A DNA stretch of 33,975 nt, taken from contig JAJZCZ010000014.1 of NCBI GenBank assembly GCA_021828805.1, positions 1 through 33,975 of the forward strand. Reading direction: 5' to 3'. Source of the stretch: Nitrospirota bacterium. GTDB taxonomy: Bacteria > Nitrospirota > Leptospirillia > Leptospirillales > Leptospirillaceae. The notes below the pieces were generated by a model. It had not been told where the DNA came from and searched no databases. It was given only the letters and a program-made list of their open reading frames with translations. Below, piece after piece: positions 8,093 through 15,763 of the stretch; the stretch's first letter is position 1; each line of letters opens with the position of its first letter. A program made the translations under genes and the position numbers.

Positions 8093-10288
8093 ATGGAACC
8101 AAAAACCGAACTAACCATCTCAGCCAACGCCCTCAAGGTCCTTCAAAAACGATATCTCGGGAAGGACGCCGACGGCGTTGTCACCGAGACCCCCGAGACG
8201 ATGTTCCGTCGCGTGGCGAGCGCCATCGCCTCCGTGAACGTCAACCCCTCGGAAAGGGAGTTCCTGTCAGAAGAATATTACCGCTTCATCTCCACGCTGG
8301 ACTTTCTTCCCAACTCCCCCACCCTGATGAACGCCGGTCGTCCCCTCGGACAGCTCTCCGCCTGCTTCGTCCTTCCGGTGGGAGACTCCATGCCGGAGAT
8401 CTTCGATACCGTCAAGGCCACCGCCCTCATTCACCAGACCGGGGGAGGCACCGGATTCTCCTTCTCAAGACTTCGCCATAAGGGCGCGATCGTCCGTTCC
8501 ACCGGAGGGCAGGCCTCGGGTCCTGTTTCCTTCATGGGCGTCTTCAACGCCTCCACCGGAGCCGTCAGCCAGGGGGGAACCCGACGGGGCGCCAACATGG
8601 GCATCCTCCGGGTGGACCATCCGGATGTGCTCGATTTCATCGATTGCAAGCTGGACCAGACCCAGGTCACCAACTTCAACATCTCCGTGGCCATCACCGA
8701 CGAATTCATGGCCGCCGTGCGGGAGGGACGGGATTACAACCTGATCGCCCCCCACAACGGAGAGGTCACGGGAACGCTTTCCGCCCGGATGGTCTTTGAC
8801 CGGATTGCCAAGAACGCCTGGGCCAACGGTGAACCGGGTCTCTTTTTCATCGACACGGCCAACCGCTACAACCCGACACCCTCCCGCTGGAGCTATGAGG
8901 CGACCAACCCCTGCGGTGAGCAGGTTCTGGGACCCTACGAGTCCTGCAATCTCGGCTCGATCAACCTCGAACGCCATGCGACGATCGACTCCCGCGGCGA
9001 AACCGTCATCGACTGGGACAAACTCGCCCGCTCCGTCTATCTCGGCGTCCGCTTTTTGGACAATGTCGTCGACGCCAACCGCTTCCCGATCCGGGAGCTG
9101 TCGGAAATCAATCAGGGCGCCCGCAGAATCGGTCTGGGCATCATGGGATTCGCCCGGCTCCTCATGCTCCTCGGCATCCCCTACGACTCGGAAGAAGGGC
9201 TGGAGGTGGCGGAAAAGATCATGGGATTCATCCGCGAGGAGTCCGAAAAGACCTCCCTCGACCTGGCCAAGGTCCACGGCCCCTATCCCTTCTTCGAGGG
9301 GATCGGCTCTCCCAAGAGAAACAGCCATCTTCTGACCATCGCCCCCACCGGGACCATCAGCATGATTGCCGACACCTCGTCGGGGTGCGAGCCGGAATTC
9401 TCCATCATCTGGTACAAGAATGTCATGGACGGGACCCATCTTCCCTACACCCTCGAGATGTTCGAGAAGGTGGCCCGCAAAGAAGGGTTCTGGAACGACG
9501 ATCTGCCCGGCCTCATCGTGGAAAACCACGGCTCCTGCCGGGGACTTTCCCAGGTTCCCGAGAAGTGGCAGAAGACCTTCGCCACCGCCCACGACATCGC
9601 TCCGGAGTGGCACGTCCGGATGCAGGCTGCCTTCCAGAAACACATCGACGCAGCCGTCTCGAAGACGATCAACCTGCCGGAAACCGCGACGATCGGCGAC
9701 GTCGAGAACTCTTACCTGTTGGCCTATCAGCTGGGCTGCAAGGGAATTACCGTCTACCGCGATGGAAGCCGGGCAAACCAGGTCTTAAATCTCGGCGGCA
9801 GCGAGAAAAAGGCCGGAAAGTCCCTTCCGGGATGGGGGCAGCGCCATGCACCGGGCGATCTCTCCCGGGGGGTGCGCGTCAAGATTACCGGAAAGTCCGG
9901 AAAGTCTTACGTCCATCTTTATTTCGATGAAGAGAGACGCCCGGTCGAAATCTTCGTGACCCCGGCGGCCGACCACCGGGAGCGGGAATCGGCCATCCTC
10001 TTCGGCCGTCTCGGATCTCTGGCCCTTCAGTTCGGCGCCCCCATCGAGGAGGTTGTCGGGCAGTTCATCAAGAGCCACGAGGAGGCCGGGAAGCTGGGCT
10101 CCGACCCCTACGCCATCGCCAAGGCCATCGGCACCATCCTCTCGAAGGAGGGGTTGACCGGCGAGTCGGGTATGGTCATCGAGGTGGCCTGTCCCACCTG
10201 CGGAGGCCAGGTCGCCTTCCTCGAGGGATGCCTCAAGTGCATGGGCTCGAAGAAGACCGGCGGAAGCTGTGGCTGGAGCCAGTGCTAG
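8093..10288 (+). CDS. nrdJ: Class II (adenosylcobalamin-dependent) ribonucleoside-diphosphate reductase
   Basis: The enzyme reduces ribonucleotides to deoxyribonucleotides using a cobalamin-derived radical, independent of oxygen. The 731-residue chain shows the class II layout. A redox Cys is in SACFVLPVGDSM (about residue 91). The active-site segment is NPCGEQVLGPYESCNLGSINL, cited here by its core NPCGEQ and CNLGS. The substrate-site loop is APTGTISMIADTSSGCEPEF. The C-terminal cysteines are in CPTCGGQ, CLKC and the final CGWSQC, which shuttle electrons from thioredoxin. The ATG at 8093 has AAGGAG seven bases upstream. It stands alone, with NrdR boxes before it and an intrinsic terminator after it. 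Confidence 0.94.
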   Translation: MEPKTELTISANALKVLQKRYLGKDADGVVTETPETMFRRVASAIASVNVNPSEREFLSEEYYRFISTLDFLPNSPTLMNAGRPLGQLSACFVLPVGDSMPEIFDTVKATALIHQTGGGTGFSFSRLRHKGAIVRSTGGQASGPVSFMGVFNASTGAVSQGGTRRGANMGILRVDHPDVLDFIDCKLDQTQVTNFNISVAITDEFMAAVREGRDYNLIAPHNGEVTGTLSARMVFDRIAKNAWANGEPGLFFIDTANRYNPTPSRWSYEATNPCGEQVLGPYESCNLGSINLERHATIDSRGETVIDWDKLARSVYLGVRFLDNVVDANRFPIRELSEINQGARRIGLGIMGFARLLMLLGIPYDSEEGLEVAEKIMGFIREESEKTSLDLAKVHGPYPFFEGIGSPKRNSHLLTIAPTGTISMIADTSSGCEPEFSIIWYKNVMDGTHLPYTLEMFEKVARKEGFWNDDLPGLIVENHGSCRGLSQVPEKWQKTFATAHDIAPEWHVRMQAAFQKHIDAAVSKTINLPETATIGDVENSYLLAYQLGCKGITVYRDGSRANQVLNLGGSEKKAGKSLPGWGQRHAPGDLSRGVRVKITGKSGKSYVHLYFDEERRPVEIFVTPAADHRERESAILFGRLGSLALQFGAPIEEVVGQFIKSHEEAGKLGSDPYAIAKAIGTILSKEGLTGESGMVIEVACPTCGGQVAFLEGCLKCMGSKKTGGSCGWSQC

Positions 10289-10365
10289 GCCGGGAAAGAA
10301 AACAAAAAATCATTTATTGTAAATAATATCCATAGAAACAACATGGATCATGAAATAACGGGAAG

Positions 10366-10409
10366 GGGGAGTCTTCCGCCGGGCCTCCGGCGGGAGACTC
10401 CCCTTTTTT
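10366..10409 (+). terminator. Rho-independent terminator after nrdJ
   Basis: A 17-bp stem (10366-10382 with 10387-10403, one G-T pair) closes a four-base loop and is followed by TTTTTT (10404-10409). It lies 77 bp past the nrdJ stop and immediately before the convergent pabC stop. No T-tract exists on the opposite strand, so it acts for nrdJ. Confidence 0.9.
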
Positions 10410-10412
10410 CTG

Positions 10413-11291
10413 TCAGGGGGCGGAGGGCAGGGTCGCAAAATAGTCTTCAAGGTAGGCCGTCGCCACCGGAAAAGGCGGCGCGAAGACACGCGTTTCCCCG
10501 GCGCCCCGGAGGGTGTGGAGGGGGCGAACGGGAAGGGTCGCCGAGGAGAGAAAGAGCTCCCGGAGAGAGGGTAGCTCGGAGAGCCGAAGGGCCTCCTCCC
10601 GGACAGGCCTCCCTTGCCGGCGGGCCCAGTCCAGGATCCGGCTCCGCACCACCCCGGGAAGGATCCCCTTGATAAGAGGGGCCGTCCGAAGGACCCCCTC
10701 CTGATCAACGCCAAAGACCGAGGTGACCGTCCCCTCCAGGAGCTCTCCCTGCCCGTTCACCAGGAGCTGCTCGACGGAGGCGCTCTCCCGCCGCTGCCCT
10801 CTCACCCATTTGACCCAGAGAAGATTACCGGTCTTGTGAGAGCGGAGAGGGTCCCCCGACGGATCCCAGGGAAGAAAAAAGAGCTCGGCCTCCGCCCCCT
10901 CCCGGAGGCGCGAGGCAGAAAGGGGCGGGCGAAAAAGGGGAAGGACCACCCGGAGGACCCTCTGGGAGCTCCCGTCGATCCCGGCGACCGCCGACGTCCC
11001 CCGGGAGAGCATCAGCCGCAGCGCCGGGGGGGGATCCGGGGAGCTTCCGATGGCCAGAAGACAGTCCGACAGAAGGACCTCCCCGTCAGGCAGGGCCGGA
11101 TACCCGAAAAATCCGGCGCTCCGGCGAAGGCGGGCTGTGTGCTCCTCCCAAAAGACCGGGCGGCCGGCCGCCACCGCCATCGTGGTAAAGAGGCTGTCTC
11201 CGTGCAAAAAGCCCATGTCCAGCGGGGCGACAGCCGGCGCCCCGCCCTCCACAAGAACCCCGTCGACGACGACCCGTCCCGTCCCGCTCAC
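10413..11291 (-). CDS. pabC: Aminodeoxychorismate lyase (class IV PLP aminotransferase fold)
   Basis: This 292-residue fold-type IV PLP enzyme opens with VVDGVLVEGG, then PLDMGFLHGDSLFTTMAV. The lysine in HKTGNLLWVKW is the expected Schiff-base position. QGELLEGTVTSVFGVD and TAPLIKGILPGVVRSRIL follow the BCAT/ADC-lyase pattern. In folate synthesis it converts aminodeoxychorismate to p-aminobenzoate plus pyruvate. Pairing with pabB through a GTGA overlap (11288-11291, GTG start) supports PabC over a branched-chain or D-amino-acid aminotransferase, which share this fold. Confidence 0.84.
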   Translation of the reverse strand: MSGTGRVVVDGVLVEGGAPAVAPLDMGFLHGDSLFTTMAVAAGRPVFWEEHTARLRRSAGFFGYPALPDGEVLLSDCLLAIGSSPDPPPALRLMLSRGTSAVAGIDGSSQRVLRVVLPLFRPPLSASRLREGAEAELFFLPWDPSGDPLRSHKTGNLLWVKWVRGQRRESASVEQLLVNGQGELLEGTVTSVFGVDQEGVLRTAPLIKGILPGVVRSRILDWARRQGRPVREEALRLSELPSLRELFLSSATLPVRPLHTLRGAGETRVFAPPFPVATAYLEDYFATLPSAP

Positions 11292-12610
11292 TCGAAAACC
11301 TCCTCCATCGTTCTGGCCTTGAGGGCGATCTCCCGGATCTCCTCGTCCGCCACCGAATCGGCGACGATCCCGGCCCCCGCCCCAAAGGAAATGCGCCCGC
11401 CCTCCGGGCCGGTGGTTCCCTCGAGTGTCCGGATCAGGAGGGAAAAATCCGCCTGCCCGCTCCCGGAGACATACCCGAAAATCCCGCAGTAATAATTTCT
11501 CGGCCGCCCTTCAAGAAGACCGATCTCGCGCCGAACGGCAATCCGGGGGGCCCCCGTCACCGAGCCTCCGGGAAAGAGGGACAGGAGCAGATCCCGGCGC
11601 GAAAGCGCGCGATCGAGACGGCCTTCGACATCGGAGACAAGATGGCGCAAATGGGGAAGGCTCTCCACCCCGAGAAGGCGCGGCACCCGCACCGACCCCG
11701 GACGGCAGACCTTCCCGAGATCATTTCTGAGAAGATCCACGGTCATCACATGTTCTGCGAGGAGCTTGGCATCCCTGAGGAGGGGCTCCTCCCCGACCGG
11801 CGAGGCGCCGGCGGCCGTTCCGGCGATGGGACGGGTCACAATCCGCTCCCCGTCCCCCGCAAGAAACTGCTCGGGAGAGCGGGAGAGAAGAAAGAACGTC
11901 CCCCGGGCAAAAAAGCCCCCGAAGGGAGAGGGACCGAGCGCTCTCATCCGGGCGTAGGCGGCAAGAGGGTCGAACCCCTCCGGAAGGCTCGCGGAAAAGC
12001 GCCGGGCCAGGTTGACCTGGAAGTATCGCCCGCGGGCGAGACCCCTCCCGATCCGGTCGAGGGAGCGTTTCAGGGAGGCGTCGGATTCCTCCGGCACAAA
12101 GGAGAGAGGCGGGAGCGGTCCGAAGGAGACCGGAGCGAGAAGGGAGCGATCGAATCCCGGGGGCAGGAAAAGGCGCCCGCTGGGAGCATGAAAGGAGACC
12201 ACCTCGAGGCAGTCACAACGGAATGCCGGGACCGCCGGCCCGGAGAAAGGCCCCCCGGACGGCTCCCAGCGTTCGGCCAGCTCGAAGGGAAGGAGAAGCA
12301 CGCAACCCGCGGAGAAGGGGGGAAGGCCGCCCGGGTCCCTCTCCGGAGGGATCTCCCGCCCTGCCTCACCGGTCAGGAGAGGGTGGTCGAAGACGCTCTC
12401 TCCGTTGCGGTCCTCCACCACCCGGGAGACCGTCACCGGAATGTGGCTCCAGCCGCTGGAGCGCTCCCGGTCGAGATGGAGAAGCGGCATCTCCGGATTT
12501 TTTTCCCGGAGGCGAAACAGCAGGGAGGCCGGGTCAAACTCCGGACAGTGAAGGAGCGTCCCCTCCCCGGGCTCTAATGTCGAACCGTTTTTCTTTCTGT
12601 ATTTTTTCAT
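11288..12610 (-). CDS. pabB: Aminodeoxychorismate synthase component I-like (chorismate-binding)
   Basis: This 440-residue chorismate-utilising enzyme would aminate chorismate in p-aminobenzoate/folate synthesis with a PabA glutaminase encoded elsewhere. Recognisable blocks are GRYFQVNLARRF (about residues 190-201), DLLRNDLGKVCRPGSVRV, FPGGSVTGAPRIAVRREI, YYCGIFGYV and SFGAGAGIVADS. The nucleophile region reads RPIAGT. Typical PabB has Lys here (PIKGT), whereas TrpE has Ala (PIAGT). PabC next door argues for the folate role, but anthranilate- or ADIC-type activity cannot be excluded. The ATG at 12610 has no SD. A TATAAT at 12619-12624 (- strand) would start transcription almost at the ATG, suggesting a leaderless message or a later start. 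Confidence 0.82.
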   Translation of the reverse strand: MKKYRKKNGSTLEPGEGTLLHCPEFDPASLLFRLREKNPEMPLLHLDRERSSGWSHIPVTVSRVVEDRNGESVFDHPLLTGEAGREIPPERDPGGLPPFSAGCVLLLPFELAERWEPSGGPFSGPAVPAFRCDCLEVVSFHAPSGRLFLPPGFDRSLLAPVSFGPLPPLSFVPEESDASLKRSLDRIGRGLARGRYFQVNLARRFSASLPEGFDPLAAYARMRALGPSPFGGFFARGTFFLLSRSPEQFLAGDGERIVTRPIAGTAAGASPVGEEPLLRDAKLLAEHVMTVDLLRNDLGKVCRPGSVRVPRLLGVESLPHLRHLVSDVEGRLDRALSRRDLLLSLFPGGSVTGAPRIAVRREIGLLEGRPRNYYCGIFGYVSGSGQADFSLLIRTLEGTTGPEGGRISFGAGAGIVADSVADEEIREIALKARTMEEVFE

Positions 12611-12618
12611 AGAGTTTG

Positions 12619-12626
12619 ATTATAAT
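12619..12626. promoter_or_regulatory. Symmetric -10 element (TATAAT both strands) between pabB and lpoB
   Basis: The palindrome GATTATAATC (12618-12627) supplies a perfect TATAAT on + (12621-12626) and on - (12619-12624). It could serve divergent transcription of pabB and lpoB. Neither direction has a good -35, so strength is uncertain. Confidence 0.4.
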
Positions 12627-12756
12627 CTTCAACGGTTACCAGAAGAACTCTTTTTATATTTTTCTCATGACAATCTTTAGTTATCCCCGGAAGCCCCACC
12701 CCAGACCAGGCGGCGACAAACGTGACGCTGCCCCTTATGCCAAGAGGAGACTGACA

Positions 12757-13371
12757 ATGCTGAAAGTGTTGCGAACAGGGGGACTTCTTGCCGGAGCGTT
12801 GCTGTCTCTCTCCCTGGCGAGTTGTTCAAGCTACAGCGTCCAGCGCGTGGGAGTTGATACGGCCGGCGGCGTCACCAGCCGGTGGACGGACACCGATGCC
12901 CGTCTCACCGCCAAAACGATGATCCGCAAGGCCCTCGATGCTCCCTGGCTCTCCCGGTTCCAGGCAAAGAACGGCCGGCGGCCGGTCGTGGAGCTTGGCC
13001 AGATCATCAACCGCTCCGACCAGCATATCAATACGCGGCTCTTCTTAAACCACTTCCAGGACGAGCTCATCAATTCCGGAAAGGTCCGCTTCGTCACCGC
13101 CTCGGAGGCCCACCGGAACGCCGCCTCTGCCGAACGTGAGTACCAGATGAAGCATGCCCGCTCCTCCACGATCCACGGGCCCGGACAGCAGACAGGCGCC
13201 GACGTGATGATCACCGGCTCCATCAACTCCTACACCGCCTCCCGCGACGGCAAAACCGTCCGCTTCTATGAAACCCACCTCAAGGCCCTCGACCTCACCT
13301 CCAACGAGATCCTCTGGGGAAGCCAGTACCAGGTCAAGAAGATCGCCCATCAGTCTTCCATGGGATTTTAA
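12757..13371 (+). CDS. lpoB: LpoB-type penicillin-binding-protein activator lipoprotein
   Basis: The 204-residue protein starts at the ATG at 12757 (GAGGAG eight bases upstream). The frame is open further upstream but has no signal there. Residues 1-26 form a lipoprotein signal: MLKVLRTGG, hydrophobic core, LASC lipobox (Cys about residue 26). The mature domain matches the LpoB/COG3417 pattern: KTMIRKALDAPWL, VVELGQIINRSDQHINTRLF, ELINSGKVRFV, GADVMITGSIN and LTSNEILWGSQYQVKK. In enterobacteria LpoB is anchored in the outer membrane and reaches through the peptidoglycan to stimulate PBP1b; that role is inferred here. The next gene is a COG3014-type lipoprotein, a neighbour known for lpoB in other Gram-negatives. 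Confidence 0.85.
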   Translation: MLKVLRTGGLLAGALLSLSLASCSSYSVQRVGVDTAGGVTSRWTDTDARLTAKTMIRKALDAPWLSRFQAKNGRRPVVELGQIINRSDQHINTRLFLNHFQDELINSGKVRFVTASEAHRNAASAEREYQMKHARSSTIHGPGQQTGADVMITGSINSYTASRDGKTVRFYETHLKALDLTSNEILWGSQYQVKKIAHQSSMGF

Positions 13372-13384
13372 AAAAGCCAAGTAC

Positions 13385-13413
13385 CAGGGGTCCGGGGTCC
13401 GGGCCCCTGTTTT
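13385..13413 (+). terminator. Hairpin/terminator between lpoB and the COG3014-like gene
   Basis: An 11-bp stem (13385-13395 with 13399-13409, one G-T pair) with a three-base loop is followed by TTTTC. It sits 13 bp after the lpoB stop. The short T-run suggests partial termination or mRNA stabilisation, giving lpoB more transcript than the downstream genes. Confidence 0.55.
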
Positions 13414-13460
13414 CATGTGTTCCCGGATAGCGACCAAAAAATCTCGCGAACGGAGGCATT

Positions 13461-14972
13461 ATGAACAGAAGCAAGATTTCTCTTGCTGCCACGACCCTTC
13501 TCTGCCTTTCCGCCTGCGCTCCCTCTTTTGTCCAGGACCGAATTTACTATAACGACCTCGCCCAGGCTCCCGGGGGGATGATCAGCGAACAGAAGAACCC
13601 CGCCGCCGAACAGGCTCTGGCTGAAATAAAAAAGGCCCAGGCCAATAATGTTTACGGGAGCAAGGACCAGCTTCTTCTCGGCATGGATCTCGGGATGGCC
13701 AACCACATCGCCGCCGACTATCGGAGCTCGGAGGAGGTTCTCCGGCAATCGGACCGCCTCGCTGAGGCACTCTTTACCAAGTCCTTCACCGACATCCTCA
13801 TGGCCTACCAGCTCAACGACTACTCCCTCCCCTACAAGGGCATGCCGTACGAGCGGGTCATGATCAACCTGCTCAACTCCCTCAACTATGCGGCAACGGG
13901 CGACTGGAGCGGAGCCCTGGTCGAGGCGCGCAAGATCCGGACCAAGCTCGTGGAGTACAACCGGAAGTACCCCCAGGCCACGGGAACCCCCGGAAAGTTT
14001 GCCAGCGCGGAAGGACCGGCCCGGAGCCTGCTCGCCCAGCACCACATCACATACAACCCCTCCCAGCTCAACCACTACACCGACGACGCCTTCGCCCGCT
14101 ATCTCTCCGGGATCTTCGAAGAGGCCCAGGTCACAAGTGGCGCCGGGAACTACCAGTCGGCCTATCTCTCCTACAAAAAGGCCTACGACACCTACCAAAA
14201 GTACAAGCTTCTCTACAACACCCCCACCCCTTCCTTTCTCGCCCCGGCTCTTCTCCGGACCGCGGAGGCGGCCGGACGGACCAACGAACTCCGGAAGTGG
14301 AAGCAGCAGTTCCCCGGCATAACCTACACCTCTTCCTCCGACTACGAGAAGATGGGCCACATCCTCTTCGTGGGGTTCAACGGAAAAATTTTCCATCTGG
14401 GACAGGACAAGTTTGCCTTTCCCCTTCCCATCCCCGGCTCCTCCCTGGCTCTTGTGTCCTTTTCCTACCCCAAACCCGAAGGGGGCGGAACCGATGTTAT
14501 CTCCCACGAGATCAGCGTTGTCGGCCCCGGAGGAGCCTCCGTGGCCCGGGTCTCCTCTGAAATGGGCGATAACCTCATGGCGGTCGGAGGAACAAACTTC
14601 AAGGACCATCTGAGCCGCCTGATCCTCCGGGAGGCCATCCGGGCAACGCTCAAGACGATCGAACAGGTCGCCGCCCAAAAAATGGCCGACCAGGCGGGGG
14701 GACCTCTGGCCGAACTCGGGGCCATGGTTGGCGGGATGATCTTCACCGCCGCCACCGACCAGGCGGACACCCGGAGCTGGCGGCTTCTTCCCGCCACGAT
14801 CGACACGGCCACCGTCGACCTTCCTCCCGGAACCTACGACCTCATGGTCCAGACAAAAACAGGAATCGGAGCGGGGGGGCTCCTCAAGGAGCGGGTCACC
14901 GTTGCCGCCGGACAGTATCTTCTGGTGAGAACGGTCAACCCGCCGGCGTCAACCGGGCCGGTTGAGAAATAG
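13461..14972 (+). CDS. COG3014-family lipoprotein, TPR-like
   Basis: This 503-residue lipoprotein starts at an ATG with GGAGG six bases upstream. The signal is KISLAATTLLCLSAC with an LSAC lipobox (Cys about residue 19). The N-terminal half is a helical repeat region (LGMDLGMANHIAADYRSSEEVLRQ, AATGDWSGALVEARKI, YQSAYLSYKKAYDTYQKY). The C-terminal part is beta-rich (VGFNGKIFHL, DLPPGTYDLMVQTKTG). It resembles the uncharacterised COG3014 group found beside lpoB in several Gram-negative genomes, so a part in outer-membrane/peptidoglycan assembly with LpoB is inferred. Biochemical function is not known to me. Confidence 0.75.
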   Translation: MNRSKISLAATTLLCLSACAPSFVQDRIYYNDLAQAPGGMISEQKNPAAEQALAEIKKAQANNVYGSKDQLLLGMDLGMANHIAADYRSSEEVLRQSDRLAEALFTKSFTDILMAYQLNDYSLPYKGMPYERVMINLLNSLNYAATGDWSGALVEARKIRTKLVEYNRKYPQATGTPGKFASAEGPARSLLAQHHITYNPSQLNHYTDDAFARYLSGIFEEAQVTSGAGNYQSAYLSYKKAYDTYQKYKLLYNTPTPSFLAPALLRTAEAAGRTNELRKWKQQFPGITYTSSSDYEKMGHILFVGFNGKIFHLGQDKFAFPLPIPGSSLALVSFSYPKPEGGGTDVISHEISVVGPGGASVARVSSEMGDNLMAVGGTNFKDHLSRLILREAIRATLKTIEQVAAQKMADQAGGPLAELGAMVGGMIFTAATDQADTRSWRLLPATIDTATVDLPPGTYDLMVQTKTGIGAGGLLKERVTVAAGQYLLVRTVNPPASTGPVEK

Positions 14973-14986
14973 AAGAAAAGAAAAAA

Positions 14987-15004
14987 GCGGGCACTCGGGC
15001 CCGC
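14987..15004 (+). other. Intercistronic hairpin
   Basis: A GCGGGC/GCCCGC stem with a six-base loop lies between the COG3014-like stop and the small lipoprotein start. No T-tract follows, so it is more likely an mRNA processing or stabilising element than a terminator. Confidence 0.35.
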
Positions 15005-15042
15005 GTCAGCCACACACAAAAATAAGGAAAGGATCGCGTACC

Positions 15043-15390
15043 ATGAAGCTTGATAAAACGCTTGTCATCGCAGGAGCCGTCGCCTCCCTTTTTGTCCTGG
15101 GAGGATGTGCCTCAAACAACCGGAACGCTGTCGTCTTCCAGGGAGGCACCTACAAGCTCTCAGGACCGAGCGGGATCGCCATCGACGGCGCGGGCAACGT
15201 CTGGGTCACCAACACAAAGAACGACACCGTGACCGAGCTCAAGGGAGTGGCCGTTCCTGTGGGGGGCTGGAGTGGATCCCAACAGGATATCACCCCCTCC
15301 CCGGCCCGGAAGGAAGGAAAAGAGAAGGTCTACTCTCTCTCCCCCAAATCCGGCAAGTCCGCCTCCAAGCAGGCAACCGGGACCCCCTGA
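15043..15390 (+). CDS. Small lipoprotein with one NHL/Vgb-like blade
   Basis: This is a 115-residue lipoprotein with an N-terminal signal (TLVIAGAVASLFVLGGC, lipobox LGGC, Cys about residue 23). A single beta-propeller-like unit follows: GPSGIAIDGAGNVWVTNTKNDTVTEL (about residues 43-68), cited by its core GIAIDGAGNVWVTN. That matches one NHL or virginiamycin-B-lyase-type blade. Propellers need several blades, so this is either a truncated propeller or a subunit that oligomerises. The C-terminal 40 residues are Lys/Ser/Pro-rich. The ATG at 15043 is preceded by GGAAAGGA; an upstream in-frame ATG at 14962 would overlap the previous gene and lacks a signal peptide. It is the third lipoprotein of the lpoB group. 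Confidence 0.72.
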   Translation: MKLDKTLVIAGAVASLFVLGGCASNNRNAVVFQGGTYKLSGPSGIAIDGAGNVWVTNTKNDTVTELKGVAVPVGGWSGSQQDITPSPARKEGKEKVYSLSPKSGKSASKQATGTP

Positions 15391-15436
15391 TCCCCTGCCT
15401 GGCCTTTCTGCCACGCCGTACAGATCTCCAATGACT

Positions 15437-15495
15437 CCCCTGCCGGGATCTTCCGTCTCACCACTCTGAGCGAACCCCGGCAGGGGTTGTTTTTT
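15437..15495 (+). terminator. Rho-independent terminator of the lipoprotein group
   Basis: An 11-bp perfect stem (15437-15447 with 15476-15486) encloses a 28-nt loop and is followed by TTGTTTTTT (15487-15495). It lies 47 bp after the small lipoprotein stop. Confidence 0.75.
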
Positions 15496-15516
15496 GGGCC
15501 CGGAACGGTTTAGAAT
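15487..15516 (+). promoter_or_regulatory. Candidate promoter of tRNA-His
   Basis: TAGAAT (15511-15516) is a 5/6 match to -10. A TTGTTT (15487-15492) 18 bp upstream could be a weak -35, and it overlaps the T-tract of the preceding terminator. Transcription would start about 48 bp before the tRNA. Confidence 0.4.
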
Positions 15517-15570
15517 GGGGGTCGCTTTTCTCCCTTTTCGTTCCACCGCAATTTCTTCATCTCTCTTCAT

Positions 15571-15646
15571 GGTGAGTGTAGCTCAAGGGCAGAGCACTGG
15601 ACTGTGGCTCCAGGGGTTGGGGGTTCGAAACCCCTCACTCACCCCA
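15571..15646 (+). tRNA. tRNA-His (anticodon GTG)
   Basis: A full cloverleaf folds here. The acceptor strands GTGAGTG and CACTCAC pair, with an extra G at position -1 opposite the discriminator C, the hallmark of tRNA-His. The D arm is AGCTCAAGGGCAGAGC-like. The anticodon stem is CTGGA/TCCAG with loop CTGTGGC, anticodon GTG at 15604-15606. The T arm holds TTCGAAA. CCA is encoded (15644-15646). Confidence 0.97.
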
Positions 15647-15763
15647 TTTCTCGTTTCCGCCTGTCCCATCAAAAAGATGCCTCCCCGGACTCTCCGCTGA
15701 CACCCTCCCTGCGGATTCCTGGCGCCTCGCACCTCCCCTCCGGCCCCCTCCGGAATCGGGCGA

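Noticed and set aside
15647-15763. Terminator after the SARP-type regulator gene
   Set aside because: Only a 6-bp GATTCC/GGAATC pairing with a 30-plus base loop is visible and no T-tract follows on -.
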